Origin: Pararhizobium sp. IMCC21322 | GTDB lineage: Bacteria; Pseudomonadota; Alphaproteobacteria; Rhizobiales; GCA-2746425 | DNA length: 64,000 nt | Assembly (NCBI RefSeq): GCF_030758295.1 | Contig: NZ_CP132335.1 | Coordinates: 5,188,333 to 5,252,332 of the forward strand | Reading direction: 5' to 3' | Part shown: positions 47,443 through 56,606 of the stretch, piece by piece | Numbering within the stretch: the first letter of the stretch is position 1 | Layout: the number at the start of each line of letters is the position of its first letter | The notes under the pieces: generated by a model | The model's input: the letters and a program-made list of their open reading frames with translations, nothing else | What the model was told of the DNA's origin: nothing | Databases searched by the model: none | Program-made: the position numbers and the translations under genes

Positions 47443-49668
47443 TCAGAAAAAACTCACAGGATCTATATCGACCGACACACGCACACTGCCGCGTGCCTTT
47501 GGTGCCGCGTTCAGCCATTCACGAAGATAGCGCGATAAATCAAAGTTCCGGGGCGCTCGTGCCAACAGCCGAAACCGGTGCCGGCCCCGCACCAGAGCCA
47601 TGGGCGCTTCAGCTGGCCCCAACACACGCACGCCCTCAGCCCTAGGCGAGGCACGCGACAGGGCCGCCGCATGCGTCGCCGCAGCCGCCTTGTCTTCGCC
47701 AGACACAATGAGCCCGGCCAAACGGCCAAACGGCGGCAAGCCCCCGGCCTTTCTCTCAGCCATCTCGCGTTCATAAAACAGATGCGGTTCGCCCTTCACC
47801 AGCGCATCAATCACCGGATGGTCAGGTTGATAGGATTGAATGAGGCCCGCGCTCTTGCCGCCGGACCGGCCTGCGCGACCGGTGACCTGTGCCAGCAACT
47901 GAAAGCAGCGCTCCGCAGCACGTGGATCGCCCTGACCCAATGCCAGATCAGCATCCAGAACACCCACCAGCCGCATCAACGGAAAATGATGCCCCTTGGC
48001 AACAAGCTGGGTGCCGACCACGATGTCCACATCGCCCTTGGCGACCGATTCCAGTTCCAGCTTCATGCGCCGCACACCGCCCATCATATCCGATGACAGC
48101 ATCAGGGTGCGCGCTTCGGGAAACAACGCCTCAACTTCTTCTGTAATACGCTCAACACCCGGACCGCAAGGCACCAGACTGTCCGTGCTATTGCATTCCG
48201 GACAGGCATCCGGCTTTTTCTGCGTATGGCCACAATGATGGCAGGACAGCGTTCCGCGAAAACGGTGCTCCACCAGCCAGGCAGAACAGCTCTCGCACTG
48301 AAAGCGATGTCCGCACTTCCGGCACAGGGTCAACGGTGCATAGCCACGCCGGTTCAAAAACAGCAGGCTTTGCTGCCCCGCAGCCAGTGTGTCGCGTAAA
48401 GCTCCAACCAGTTTTGGCGCAAGCCAATGGCCGCGCTCCGGCCCGTCAACACGCATGTCTATGGTCGACAGATCGGGCAGTTCAGCCGCCGCGTAACGCT
48501 CGTTCAATTTGATATGTTGGTAACGACCCGATTGCGCATTGTTAAGCGTTTCCACCGATGGCGTGGCCGACGAAAGGATCACAGGAAATCCGGCCCGGTG
48601 CGCGCGGACCACAGCCATGTCGCGGGCGTGGTAGATCGCACCTTCCTCCTGTTTATAAGCCGGCTCATGTTCTTCATCGACAACAATCAGGCCAAGCTCA
48701 CGAAACGGCAGAAACAATCCGGACCGCGCACCGGCCACGGCACGCACCGTGCCATCTGCAACACCGCGCCAGACTTGCGCACGTTGTTTGGGCGACACAT
48801 CGGAATGCCACTCCGCCGGACGCGCGCCGAACCGATCTGTAAACCGGTCGAGAAAACTGGTCGTGAGGGAAATCTCCGGAAGCAGCAACAGCACCTGCTT
48901 GCCACGGTCCAGCACCCGGGCCACGGCTTCAAAATAGACCTCGGTTTTGCCCGACCCGGTGATGCCCTCCAGCAAGGAAGGCTGAAACCCGCCTTCATCG
49001 ACAGATGCAACCAATTGGTCAGCGGCCTGCTGCTGGATATCACTAAGTTCCGGCACACCATAGGCAGTATCCGGCGCCAGCAATGTGTGTTGCGGTGGCA
49101 GCAGAACCTTTTCCAGTGCGCCCAGCTTTTCCAGACCCACAACAACGCTGGTGCCTACGCCAGCGGCTTCCGCCAGCCCCTTTTTGGTCCAGGCAAATCC
49201 TTCCTGGAGCTGATCCAGCACACGCTGACGCGCAGGCGTCAGCCGCTCTGGAACAATCGACCCCAACCGAAACCCCGGCATTGGCTTTGGCGGCTCCAAA
49301 GCCGCTGGCGCACGCAAAACCATGCGTAGCACCATGCCCAATGGGGCCAGCGTATAGGCCGATAACCAAGCAATAAAATCCAGCAGATCATCCTGCAAGG
49401 GCGCCACATCATGAACGGACAGAACCGATTTCAGCCTGGCTGAGGGCACATCGACCTGCTCGGAACTGGCTGGCCAGACAACGCCGGTCACCTCTCGCGG
49501 TCCCAGCGGCACGACAACCAGCGCCCCCGGCCGCAAGGCCATGCCCTCCGGCACCTTGTAGCTATAAGGTCGATCAACAGCGACAGGCACCAGAACGTCA
49601 ACAATCGTATTGCGGATATGGGCCGCAGATACTGGGTGTTCATTCTGGCGTGTCTTGGTCGAATCCAT
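47443..49668 (-). CDS. priA: Primosomal protein N' (replication-restart helicase PriA)
   Basis: 741-residue 3'-5' helicase that reloads the replisome at stalled forks. Walker A is GITGSGKTEVY, the helicase DEEH box is VVDEEHEPAYKQEE and the zinc-binding cysteines run CRKCGHRFQCESCSAWL to CHHCGHTQKKPDACPEC. The N-terminal 3'-end-binding domain (VDRPYSYKVPEG) is intact. Upstream of the DUF4345-like gene; the downstream neighbour in many relatives, the fsa/talC gene, is here moved away by the autotransporter module. Confidence 0.97.
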   Translation of the reverse strand: MDSTKTRQNEHPVSAAHIRNTIVDVLVPVAVDRPYSYKVPEGMALRPGALVVVPLGPREVTGVVWPASSEQVDVPSARLKSVLSVHDVAPLQDDLLDFIAWLSAYTLAPLGMVLRMVLRAPAALEPPKPMPGFRLGSIVPERLTPARQRVLDQLQEGFAWTKKGLAEAAGVGTSVVVGLEKLGALEKVLLPPQHTLLAPDTAYGVPELSDIQQQAADQLVASVDEGGFQPSLLEGITGSGKTEVYFEAVARVLDRGKQVLLLLPEISLTTSFLDRFTDRFGARPAEWHSDVSPKQRAQVWRGVADGTVRAVAGARSGLFLPFRELGLIVVDEEHEPAYKQEEGAIYHARDMAVVRAHRAGFPVILSSATPSVETLNNAQSGRYQHIKLNERYAAAELPDLSTIDMRVDGPERGHWLAPKLVGALRDTLAAGQQSLLFLNRRGYAPLTLCRKCGHRFQCESCSAWLVEHRFRGTLSCHHCGHTQKKPDACPECNSTDSLVPCGPGVERITEEVEALFPEARTLMLSSDMMGGVRRMKLELESVAKGDVDIVVGTQLVAKGHHFPLMRLVGVLDADLALGQGDPRAAERCFQLLAQVTGRAGRSGGKSAGLIQSYQPDHPVIDALVKGEPHLFYEREMAERKAGGLPPFGRLAGLIVSGEDKAAAATHAAALSRASPRAEGVRVLGPAEAPMALVRGRHRFRLLARAPRNFDLSRYLREWLNAAPKARGSVRVSVDIDPVSFF

Positions 49669-49735
49669 ATCATAGTCTTAGAGCGTGACCCGGCGGCCCG
49701 GCAAGACAGATTTGAACGTTGGTGCTAGACGCGCT

Positions 49736-51874
49736 TTAGAATTGCAGACTGAGTTTGGACGCGATCCAATGCTGCGGCGCACCGCCTTCAGTGGTCACAT
49801 TCCCCATAAGAGAGAGTGTTGCTTCGCCCAATTGTGTTTCAATCCCCAGCCCGGCCCTCAACCAGTTCTGCTTGCGCGATCCACCGTCAAAATCAAAACT
49901 CCCGAGACCGATGACCTGCCCTGAAACGCCACTCCCGTCGGAGTCCAGCCGATGGACCGCCTCGAGGGTACCAGTTACACTGATTTTATCGGTGACCGGA
50001 ACCTTGGCGTCGACCCCAGCCCGCAATTCATTGGAACGCTCACATTGAGTGTTAAACCGTGCGGGAAACGCACCACCCGTTTCTTTGTATCCGTCCATGC
50101 AGGCTGAAACGTGAGCAAATTCGCCATAGGGCGATGTATAGGGCAAAAGATTTTCCCATTGCAGACGCGCCCGCAGACCGAAGCCGTAGACATCGGTGCG
50201 ACCATCAGAGCTGTCAACGATGCCGCCACCGGTAAGATAGTTGCGTGAAATATCCGCTTTTCCCAAAAGCCCCGAACCACTCACAAGGGCCCATATACCA
50301 CCGCTTTCAGTCGAATGCAGCTTATACAAACCCTCAAGCTTTGCATAAGTACTCAAAACTTCCGTCTTGCCGCCGAACAGGGTTTTTGCGCTGGAGCCGG
50401 TAATCCCGAGCGCTCCGTTAATCTGGAAAGCGCCAAAATTGCGGCCGTAGCCGATCTCGCCAAGGGCCACAGCGCTGTCCTGGCTGTCGCGATCCGTACG
50501 CCCCAGATCACCGCCGACCCAGATTATGGATTTGCCGATCGTCGTGCGCCGGTCAAGCGGGCGGCTTCCCGCGCCATTGAGCAACAGTCCGAGCCCACCC
50601 ACCACTGCAGTGTTCGCGGACGCCGCATCAAGCAGACTGTTCTGCAGATCGTTCAGCATGATCAGGCCCACGCCGCCGCCGCCGCCAGTTCCGCCGTCAC
50701 CAGTTCCGCCGCCGCCTGTGCCACCGTCACCCGCACCTCCGTCGCCACCAGAAGTATCGGTGCTGTAGCTGCAGGTTGAAGACCCTGTGCCGTTGCCACG
50801 AGCTATGTACAAGTCAGAGCGGGGGAAGGGCCCTGCCCCGGATGGAAAGGTCCCGCCAACCACGACGCTACCGTCGCAATTGATTGCACGCGCGGTGTAA
50901 GTGCTACCATCAGAAATTGTCGCTCCGCTCGAGCGCAGCCATTGTTCAATGCTAACGAGGCCGCTTGCATCGTCCCAGCGAAATCCTGATGGAATGCCAG
51001 GAGAGGATATATCACCGACAGCGACTTTTCCGTTTCCCGATACGGCATAGGCAATGGATCCACGATCCGTCTGCCCGAGTGCAGATACCACACCATCCAC
51101 CCATCGCACTGCCACCTGATGACCGCCCATTTGGGAACTGCCGCCAATCACCCTGCCATCATAGGAGACATCCAGAGCGTTGGAGCTGCCGCCTTCAAGT
51201 GTGGCCAACGCTACCATTCCCGTACCTTCGGTCCACGAAAATGCGCGCGAATATGTCGGGGAGCTAAACCCGGAAGAAATGCCGACGGCGAGCACGCCAT
51301 CGCCTGAGGTGGCATAGGCTGAAGCGGATACCTCATCGGCGTCCATTTCGCCCAAGCTTACCATCCCGTCTACAGCAGTCCAGCGCATGGCGCGCAAGCG
51401 CCCATCCGCGTCATAGGATCCGCCCACAATGACGTTGCCATCGGCTGAAATGCCAAGACCAGTTGAATTGTTCGAGCCAAGAGAACCAAGGTCCTGAAAG
51501 CCGCCCGCCTGTGTCCAGCGATAGGCACGGTTCCCTGTGGTGCCAGATCCGAAAATTGAATTGTTCGCACTGCCTGTAATAACTGAACCGTCGCCGGAAA
51601 TTCCTTGCGTATCGAGCTTGAACAAAACACCGCGAGAGATACCATCCAGCGATGTAAATCCGGTGGGTTCGGTCCAGACCATTGCATGACTGGTCGCGCC
51701 GCCATCCAGCGGATCCGTATTCCCGATTACCACCGAACCGTCATCGGAAATGCCCTTGCCTAAAATCCTTGTTTCGGTGTTCAAATACTCTTGGGCGCTG
51801 GAGGGCAACGCAAACACGCATGTGGTGCACAACGCAGTGGCGCCTAAAAGTCTTTTCAAATTCGATGATGTCAT
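49736..51874 (-). CDS. HAF-repeat autotransporter (outer-membrane beta-barrel)
   Basis: 712 residues. A signal peptide ends at ALPSSA|QE (27/28). The passenger (about 28-390) holds six to seven HAF-type repeats, each with a G-S-DG-VIVG core and an A-RW/W-GFxDLG core, as in GISADGNVIVGGS and RAMRWTAVDGMVSLG. A Gly-rich linker (about 395-430) leads to an autotransporter beta-barrel (about 455-712) ending in LSLQF, with the C-terminal Phe expected for BAM recognition. The start at 51874 has GGGGGAC upstream; an earlier in-frame TTG would precede the signal peptide implausibly. Divergent from the sensor-kinase gene across 158 bp. Confidence 0.85.
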   Translation of the reverse strand: MTSSNLKRLLGATALCTTCVFALPSSAQEYLNTETRILGKGISDDGSVVIGNTDPLDGGATSHAMVWTEPTGFTSLDGISRGVLFKLDTQGISGDGSVITGSANNSIFGSGTTGNRAYRWTQAGGFQDLGSLGSNNSTGLGISADGNVIVGGSYDADGRLRAMRWTAVDGMVSLGEMDADEVSASAYATSGDGVLAVGISSGFSSPTYSRAFSWTEGTGMVALATLEGGSSNALDVSYDGRVIGGSSQMGGHQVAVRWVDGVVSALGQTDRGSIAYAVSGNGKVAVGDISSPGIPSGFRWDDASGLVSIEQWLRSSGATISDGSTYTARAINCDGSVVVGGTFPSGAGPFPRSDLYIARGNGTGSSTCSYSTDTSGGDGGAGDGGTGGGGTGDGGTGGGGGVGLIMLNDLQNSLLDAASANTAVVGGLGLLLNGAGSRPLDRRTTIGKSIIWVGGDLGRTDRDSQDSAVALGEIGYGRNFGAFQINGALGITGSSAKTLFGGKTEVLSTYAKLEGLYKLHSTESGGIWALVSGSGLLGKADISRNYLTGGGIVDSSDGRTDVYGFGLRARLQWENLLPYTSPYGEFAHVSACMDGYKETGGAFPARFNTQCERSNELRAGVDAKVPVTDKISVTGTLEAVHRLDSDGSGVSGQVIGLGSFDFDGGSRKQNWLRAGLGIETQLGEATLSLMGNVTTEGGAPQHWIASKLSLQF

Positions 51875-52032
51875 TAACTGTCCCCCAGTCGGGTCCGCGT
51901 ATCCGAACCACTTATCAAACCAAGGGGCACAATACTGAGCGCCACAAAGCTTGCTCAATCCCCTGAACAGGGGAGTTCAAGGGTACGAAAAGCGGTGCAG
52001 AATGCGCGCTGTCCGATTATTGGGGATGTTGA

Positions 52033-54279
52033 ATGCCGGACAAGTTGCAAAACGAGAAATTGGGCTGGCAGAAACCCAAAAGTTTCAACATAAACAGGAA
52101 GCGAACTGGGAACCCGAGGCCACCACAGGTGAACCGAAAATCAACACCATTTCTGATCGTTGCTGCGACAACACTGATTGCAATTTTACTGGCTGGCTGG
52201 ATGGCGTTTATTGCGGTTCATCAGCCCTGGCTGGGCCTCGAATTGGACGGGGAAGACCTCGAAAACGGTCTGCGTATTGTTGCGGTCTCGCCTGATGGAC
52301 CTTCTTCGCAGTTCATGCCAGGCGATGTGCTCGTCCGCCTTGACAACGGCAATGACCGAACAATCGACCTTGAGCCATTTGATATTGTCGAGGAAGCTGA
52401 TGGAGTGGCGACTTACACTGCGCTTGCCAGGTTCTTTGGGCGACAGGACATCCTCTACAGGATTCTGTCCGGTAATCGCGTATTTTTCACAAAGGAGGAT
52501 GGCACCCGTATGGCAGTTGATGTGGCGTCGACGCGCCCTGTCAGTGACTTGCCGTTAGGTTTCTGGGTGCAAATTTCCGTCGGCTTGGTCGGCAGTATCA
52601 TCGGCGCGTGCGTTTGGGCCTTGCGGCCTCAGATGCCAGGTGCGCGAACGCTCGGTGTCAGCGGCGTTGCATTGTTGGCGTCAACCTACCCATCGGCGAT
52701 CTACCTCAACCGTGAACTGGCCCTGGGAGACCCTTTTTTCTACATCCTGAATACCATCAACCCACTTGGCTCTTTGGCCTTTGCGGTGTCTCTGCTGGTC
52801 ATGTTTCTGGTCTATCCCCGTCGTCTTCTGCCGCCGACAATCCTGGCTCTGATCATAGCCGGGTTTGGTATCTGGTGGCTGCTGGATGCTTTGCGGATCG
52901 GGTTTACCGGTCCCGGTCTTGGCCGTTATCTGCCACTCGGCGTTGCAGCGCTGAGCGCGCCAGTGATGGCCGGCATCCAATATCGGGCTGCCAGGAATGA
53001 GCCGCATCTGCAGGCAGCCCTTGTCTGGTTTGGGTTGTCACTTATTCTGTCCACTGTAATTTTTATACTTCTGTATGTGACACCGAGCCTCATCGGTGAG
53101 CCGTCCTTTGCGCCTCAGGGCGTCAGCTATGCGCTGGCCATCCTGGTCTATGCCGGCATTGCGCTCGGGATTGTACGCTACCGGTTGTTTGATCTTGACC
53201 GATGGGCATTCCGGATTCTGTTCTATCTGGGCGGCGCAGTTGCGTTTGCTGCGATTGACGTTTTTCTTGTGTCAGTGATTGCCCTCGACACCTTGCCGGC
53301 TTTCAGCGTGGCGCTTCTCATAGTAGCCCTTATCTATCTGCCGTCGCGAGATTTTCTGATGCGGCGTCTGATGCCAACACCAGGCGGTCGCGAGGCTATT
53401 TTCCAGAAAGTTGTGGGTATTGCGCTCACATCCGATGGCACTCAGCGCAATTCGGACTGGATTGAATTACTACGCACGATCTACGATCCACTATCGATAG
53501 ACAGAACATCCGAGTGCAGTGCCCCAAAAATTTGCGACGATGGCCTGATATTGTTGATGCCAGGCCATGGGTACGTTGCTCCATTAAAGCTGTCACTGGC
53601 GCAGGGAGGGCGGAAACTGTTTTCCAGCGTGGATCTCAGCCTTGCCGACGAATTATGCGCAATGCTGGTTTATACGTCGCAAAGTCGAGACGCATTTGAG
53701 CAGGGAACCGCGCAGGAACGCGATCGGATTTCCCGGGATACCCATGACAATATTGGTGCAAAGCTTTTGAGTGCATTGCACGGCAAAGAGCCTGAGCGAA
53801 AAAACGCAATGATCCGCGAAGCCCTGTCAGAACTGCGCGACATCATAAACAATCCATCTGGCGCAAATCAGTCTTTGGAGGAGTCTCTTGCAGAACTGCG
53901 TCTTGAAACTGTCGAGCGACTGTCGGCGTATGGCCTGTCACTCAATTGGAAGGTCACAGGAGACCCGTTGAGCGGAGTATCCCAGGATATTATCCATGCC
54001 CTGAGGTCAATCATACGCGAGTGCATCAGCAACACTTTACGCCACGCGGAGGCGTTAGCCGTGTCGATATCAATTGTACTTCGGGACAGGCATTTGCACC
54101 TCATCATTGCAGATGATGGCCGGGGAATTCCTGAGAATCCCACCCCGCATGAAGGGCTTGGCCTCGACAGCATTCGCGCGCGGGTGGATACGCTAGGCGG
54201 CTCATTGGAAACAATCAATGTCAATCCGGGCTTTCGCCTCACCGCCGCGATTCCAGTTGCACGGAGATCGACGCCATGA
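52033..54279 (+). CDS. Sensor histidine kinase with periplasmic PDZ-like domain (HisKA_3 type)
   Basis: 748 residues. A cytoplasmic N-terminus is followed by one helix (40-62), then a PDZ-like domain (about 66-150; LGLELDGEDL, LRIVAVSPDGPSSQFMPGDVLVRL) on the outer side, then about seven more helices to 440. The phosphoacceptor is His571 in ERDRISRDTHDNIG (HisKA_3), and HATPase_c shows ECISNTLRHA, DDGRGIP (694-700) and EGLGLDSIRARV. This layout resembles the Bacillus ComP architecture. The stop overlaps the response-regulator start (ATGA). GGGGATG precedes the ATG. Confidence 0.9.
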   Translation: MPDKLQNEKLGWQKPKSFNINRKRTGNPRPPQVNRKSTPFLIVAATTLIAILLAGWMAFIAVHQPWLGLELDGEDLENGLRIVAVSPDGPSSQFMPGDVLVRLDNGNDRTIDLEPFDIVEEADGVATYTALARFFGRQDILYRILSGNRVFFTKEDGTRMAVDVASTRPVSDLPLGFWVQISVGLVGSIIGACVWALRPQMPGARTLGVSGVALLASTYPSAIYLNRELALGDPFFYILNTINPLGSLAFAVSLLVMFLVYPRRLLPPTILALIIAGFGIWWLLDALRIGFTGPGLGRYLPLGVAALSAPVMAGIQYRAARNEPHLQAALVWFGLSLILSTVIFILLYVTPSLIGEPSFAPQGVSYALAILVYAGIALGIVRYRLFDLDRWAFRILFYLGGAVAFAAIDVFLVSVIALDTLPAFSVALLIVALIYLPSRDFLMRRLMPTPGGREAIFQKVVGIALTSDGTQRNSDWIELLRTIYDPLSIDRTSECSAPKICDDGLILLMPGHGYVAPLKLSLAQGGRKLFSSVDLSLADELCAMLVYTSQSRDAFEQGTAQERDRISRDTHDNIGAKLLSALHGKEPERKNAMIREALSELRDIINNPSGANQSLEESLAELRLETVERLSAYGLSLNWKVTGDPLSGVSQDIIHALRSIIRECISNTLRHAEALAVSISIVLRDRHLHLIIADDGRGIPENPTPHEGLGLDSIRARVDTLGGSLETINVNPGFRLTAAIPVARRSTP

Positions 54280-54938
54280 AAACTATCTTGATTGTGGAGG
54301 ATGTTGCCGAGACCCGCCAATGGTTGACCGACATCGCGGAGGCAGCATTTTCTGGCTGCCAGGTCACCTGCGCCGGGCGGGTGCGAGAAGGTCTGTCCTC
54401 CCTTTCCAGAACGACTTATGATCTTGTATTGATTGACCTGACGCTGCCTGACGGGAGTGGATTTGACATTCTGAGGCATATTCGCACCGACTGTCCCGAA
54501 ACACTGAGTGTGATCACAACAATTGTAAGCAATGATGCCAATATCGTGGCAGCCTTATCCGGCGGCGCAAACGGGTATCTTCTTAAAGATCAGCCATCAG
54601 AGCTTATCATCCGTCAATTAAAGCAATTGGCGGATGGGATTCCGGCATTGTCACCCTCAATCGCACGCAGGATCATGCAGCATTTCAGCAATACGGGCCC
54701 GGCAGCAGAACCGGACGCGGAATTAACACAGCGTGAGCAGCAGGTGTTGGCCCTTATCAGCAGAGGTTTGCGCAACATTGATGTCGCGCAGCATCTGGAT
54801 GTGTCGGAAAGCACCATCGCCAGTCATCTGAAATCAATTTACCGCAAGCTTGGAATTTCCTCACGCGCCGAAGCATCATGGCATGCCTCACGCATGGGAT
54901 TGACACCCGGAGGGCGCACTGGCGGTTCAAAAGTGTAA
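54276..54938 (+). CDS. NarL/FixJ-family response regulator
   Basis: 220 residues. The receiver domain (1-120) has the acidic pair Glu8-Asp9, phosphoacceptor Asp54 (VLIDLTLPDGSG) and Lys104. The LuxR-type helix-turn-helix (about 148-212) is LTQREQQVLALISRGLRNIDVAQHLDVSESTIASHLKSIYRKLG. Translation is coupled to the kinase by the ATGA overlap. Its likely target is the divergent autotransporter gene or its own operon, which is inference. Confidence 0.95.
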   Translation: MKTILIVEDVAETRQWLTDIAEAAFSGCQVTCAGRVREGLSSLSRTTYDLVLIDLTLPDGSGFDILRHIRTDCPETLSVITTIVSNDANIVAALSGGANGYLLKDQPSELIIRQLKQLADGIPALSPSIARRIMQHFSNTGPAAEPDAELTQREQQVLALISRGLRNIDVAQHLDVSESTIASHLKSIYRKLGISSRAEASWHASRMGLTPGGRTGGSKV

Positions 54939-55043
54939 TTGCGTCGCCACAATAACAACAAAACTTTCGTGGCGTCTGTCCGCAGAATGTGCGATTGAAC
55001 GGCAAGCTATGAATACATTTTATGAGAAGATGAGGATAACCCC

Positions 55044-55697
55044 ATGAAGTTTTTTGTCGACACGGCAGATATCAAAGAGATTGCCGAGATGAATGATACC
55101 GGTCTGTTGGATGGGGTCACCACAAACCCGTCCCTGATCATGAAATCCGGTCGTGATATCATGGAAGTGACCAAGGAAATCTGCGATCTGGTCGAAGGGC
55201 CTGTATCGGCAGAGGTCACTGCAACAGAATATGCTGACATGATGAAGGAAGCAGCGGTTTTGGCAAAAATCGCAGATAATATCTGCATCAAGCTGCCATT
55301 GACCATGGACGGGCTGAAAGCCTGTAAGGCGCTGACGTCAGATGGTCACAAGACCAATGTTACCCTGTGTTTCTCAGCCAATCAGGCGCTTCTGGCCGCC
55401 AAGGCCGGAGCAACCTTCGTATCTCCTTTCATTGGTCGTTTGGATGATATGGCCGTTGATGGCATGGATCTGATTGCTGATATCCGCATCATCTATGACA
55501 ATTATGATTTCAAGACCGAAATTCTGGCAGCGTCCATTCGGACCGTTGATCATGTCAAACAGGCCGCTCTTATTGGCGCTGATGTTGTCACGGCACCACC
55601 TGCAACGCTGAAAGCGCTGGTCAAACACCCACTGACCGATAAGGGCCTTGCTGCCTTTTTGGCCGATTGGGCAAAAACCGGTCAGTCCATTACCTGA
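55044..55697 (+). CDS. Transaldolase/fructose-6-phosphate aldolase family protein (TalC type)
   Basis: 217-residue small transaldolase-fold enzyme with the Schiff-base lysine in NICIKLPLT (near Lys86) and the start [13 protein letters not shown]. The residue that is Gln59 in E. coli FSA is Glu here (SAEVTATEY), the feature associated with transaldolase rather than aldolase activity. It belongs to the non-oxidative pentose phosphate pathway, in the cytoplasm. Follows the response regulator by 105 bp. Confidence 0.92.
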   Translation: MKFFVDTADIKEIAEMNDTGLLDGVTTNPSLIMKSGRDIMEVTKEICDLVEGPVSAEVTATEYADMMKEAAVLAKIADNICIKLPLTMDGLKACKALTSDGHKTNVTLCFSANQALLAAKAGATFVSPFIGRLDDMAVDGMDLIADIRIIYDNYDFKTEILAASIRTVDHVKQAALIGADVVTAPPATLKALVKHPLTDKGLAAFLADWAKTGQSIT

Positions 55698-55712
55698 TTG
55701 TGCAAAAATCTT

Positions 55713-55760
55713 CAGGCGGCTGACCCGTCAGCCGCCTGTTACAACCGGTTGTAACAGGCG
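55713..55760. terminator. Two overlapping hairpins between the transaldolase and yggS genes
   Basis: First hairpin: CAGGCGGCTGA (55713-55723), loop CCCG, TCAGCCGCCTG (55728-55738). The second is a 28-nt perfect palindrome, 55733-55760, with arm CGCCTGTTACAACC and no loop. They share 55733-55738 and cannot form together. The genes converge here, so a terminator is expected, but no T-run follows either stem. Confidence 0.6.
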
Positions 55761-55779
55761 CCGGTAACACGACCCATTC

Positions 55780-56481
55780 CTACGGCGCTGAACGCGACCC
55801 AAGGATTGCACTGCCGACGCGCACATGTGTCGCGCCCAGCATGATCGCAGTGTCATAATCGCTGCTCATACCCATCGACAAATTGGCAAGGCCAGCTTCT
55901 TCGGCTAACTGACGCAGCAATGCAAAATGCGGTTCTGCGACCTGATCTGCAGGTGGAATACACATAAGCCCTTCCACCAACAGGCCGATCTCGTCCCGGC
56001 AGGTTTTGACGAAATCCGCCGCATCCACCACCGCAACCCCGGCCTTTTGGGGCTCATTCCCCGTATTCACCTGAATGTAATATCGTCGGCTCAGGCCAAG
56101 CTTTTCCTCAGCCTTTTTCAAGGCGCGTGCGATTTTGGGGCGATCCACCGTTTCAATGACGTCAAACAGGGCCACCGCGTCTTCCGCCTTGTTGGATTGC
56201 AAAGGCCCGATCAGATGCAATTCAATATCCGGGTAACGCTCCTTCAGCTGCGGCCATTTTCCCTGCGCTTCCTGCACCCGGTTTTCACCAAACAGGCGTT
56301 GACCCTCGGCAAGTAATGGCCCCAAGGCCTCCGCCGCGAAGGTTTTGGTCACAGTCACCAGATGCACGGCACCAGCATCGCGCTCATAGCGCAGCACCGC
56401 TTCGGCAATGTCGCCGCGCACAGCAGCAAGTCGGTCAATCGTATGGTTTGAATTTGGTGTTGGAGAGGGGGTCCACGCCAT
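55780..56481 (-). CDS. YggS/PROSC family PLP homeostasis protein
   Basis: 233-residue alanine-racemase-N-fold PLP-binding protein. The PLP lysine lies in VTVTKTF (near Lys46), followed by GENRVQEAQGKW, LHLIGPLQSNKA and the C-terminal LSMGMSSDYDTAIMLGATHVRVGSAIFG-type block (here AILG). It balances intracellular PLP. Convergent with the transaldolase gene and divergent from leuS. Confidence 0.93.
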   Translation of the reverse strand: MAWTPSPTPNSNHTIDRLAAVRGDIAEAVLRYERDAGAVHLVTVTKTFAAEALGPLLAEGQRLFGENRVQEAQGKWPQLKERYPDIELHLIGPLQSNKAEDAVALFDVIETVDRPKIARALKKAEEKLGLSRRYYIQVNTGNEPQKAGVAVVDAADFVKTCRDEIGLLVEGLMCIPPADQVAEPHFALLRQLAEEAGLANLSMGMSSDYDTAIMLGATHVRVGSAILGSRSAP

Positions 56482-56606
56482 GAATCAGTCCTGTATCGTG
56501 ATGAAAACTCTGTTCGATCTTTTATTGCAGTTGACCGGCGCTGTCATTTCTGGTGTTTGTCTCGCCGAGATTTCAAAGCAAATTCCAAAATTTTGAGCGC
56601 AGAAAC

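Noticed and set aside
48427..49329. 300-codon plus-strand frame
   Set aside because: Antisense to priA, whose zinc and helicase motifs are on the minus strand.
50670..50760. GC-rich near-repeats that look like a minisatellite or CRISPR-like array
   Set aside because: They encode the Gly-rich linker of the autotransporter (GGDGG and GGTGG units), so they are coding and not an array.
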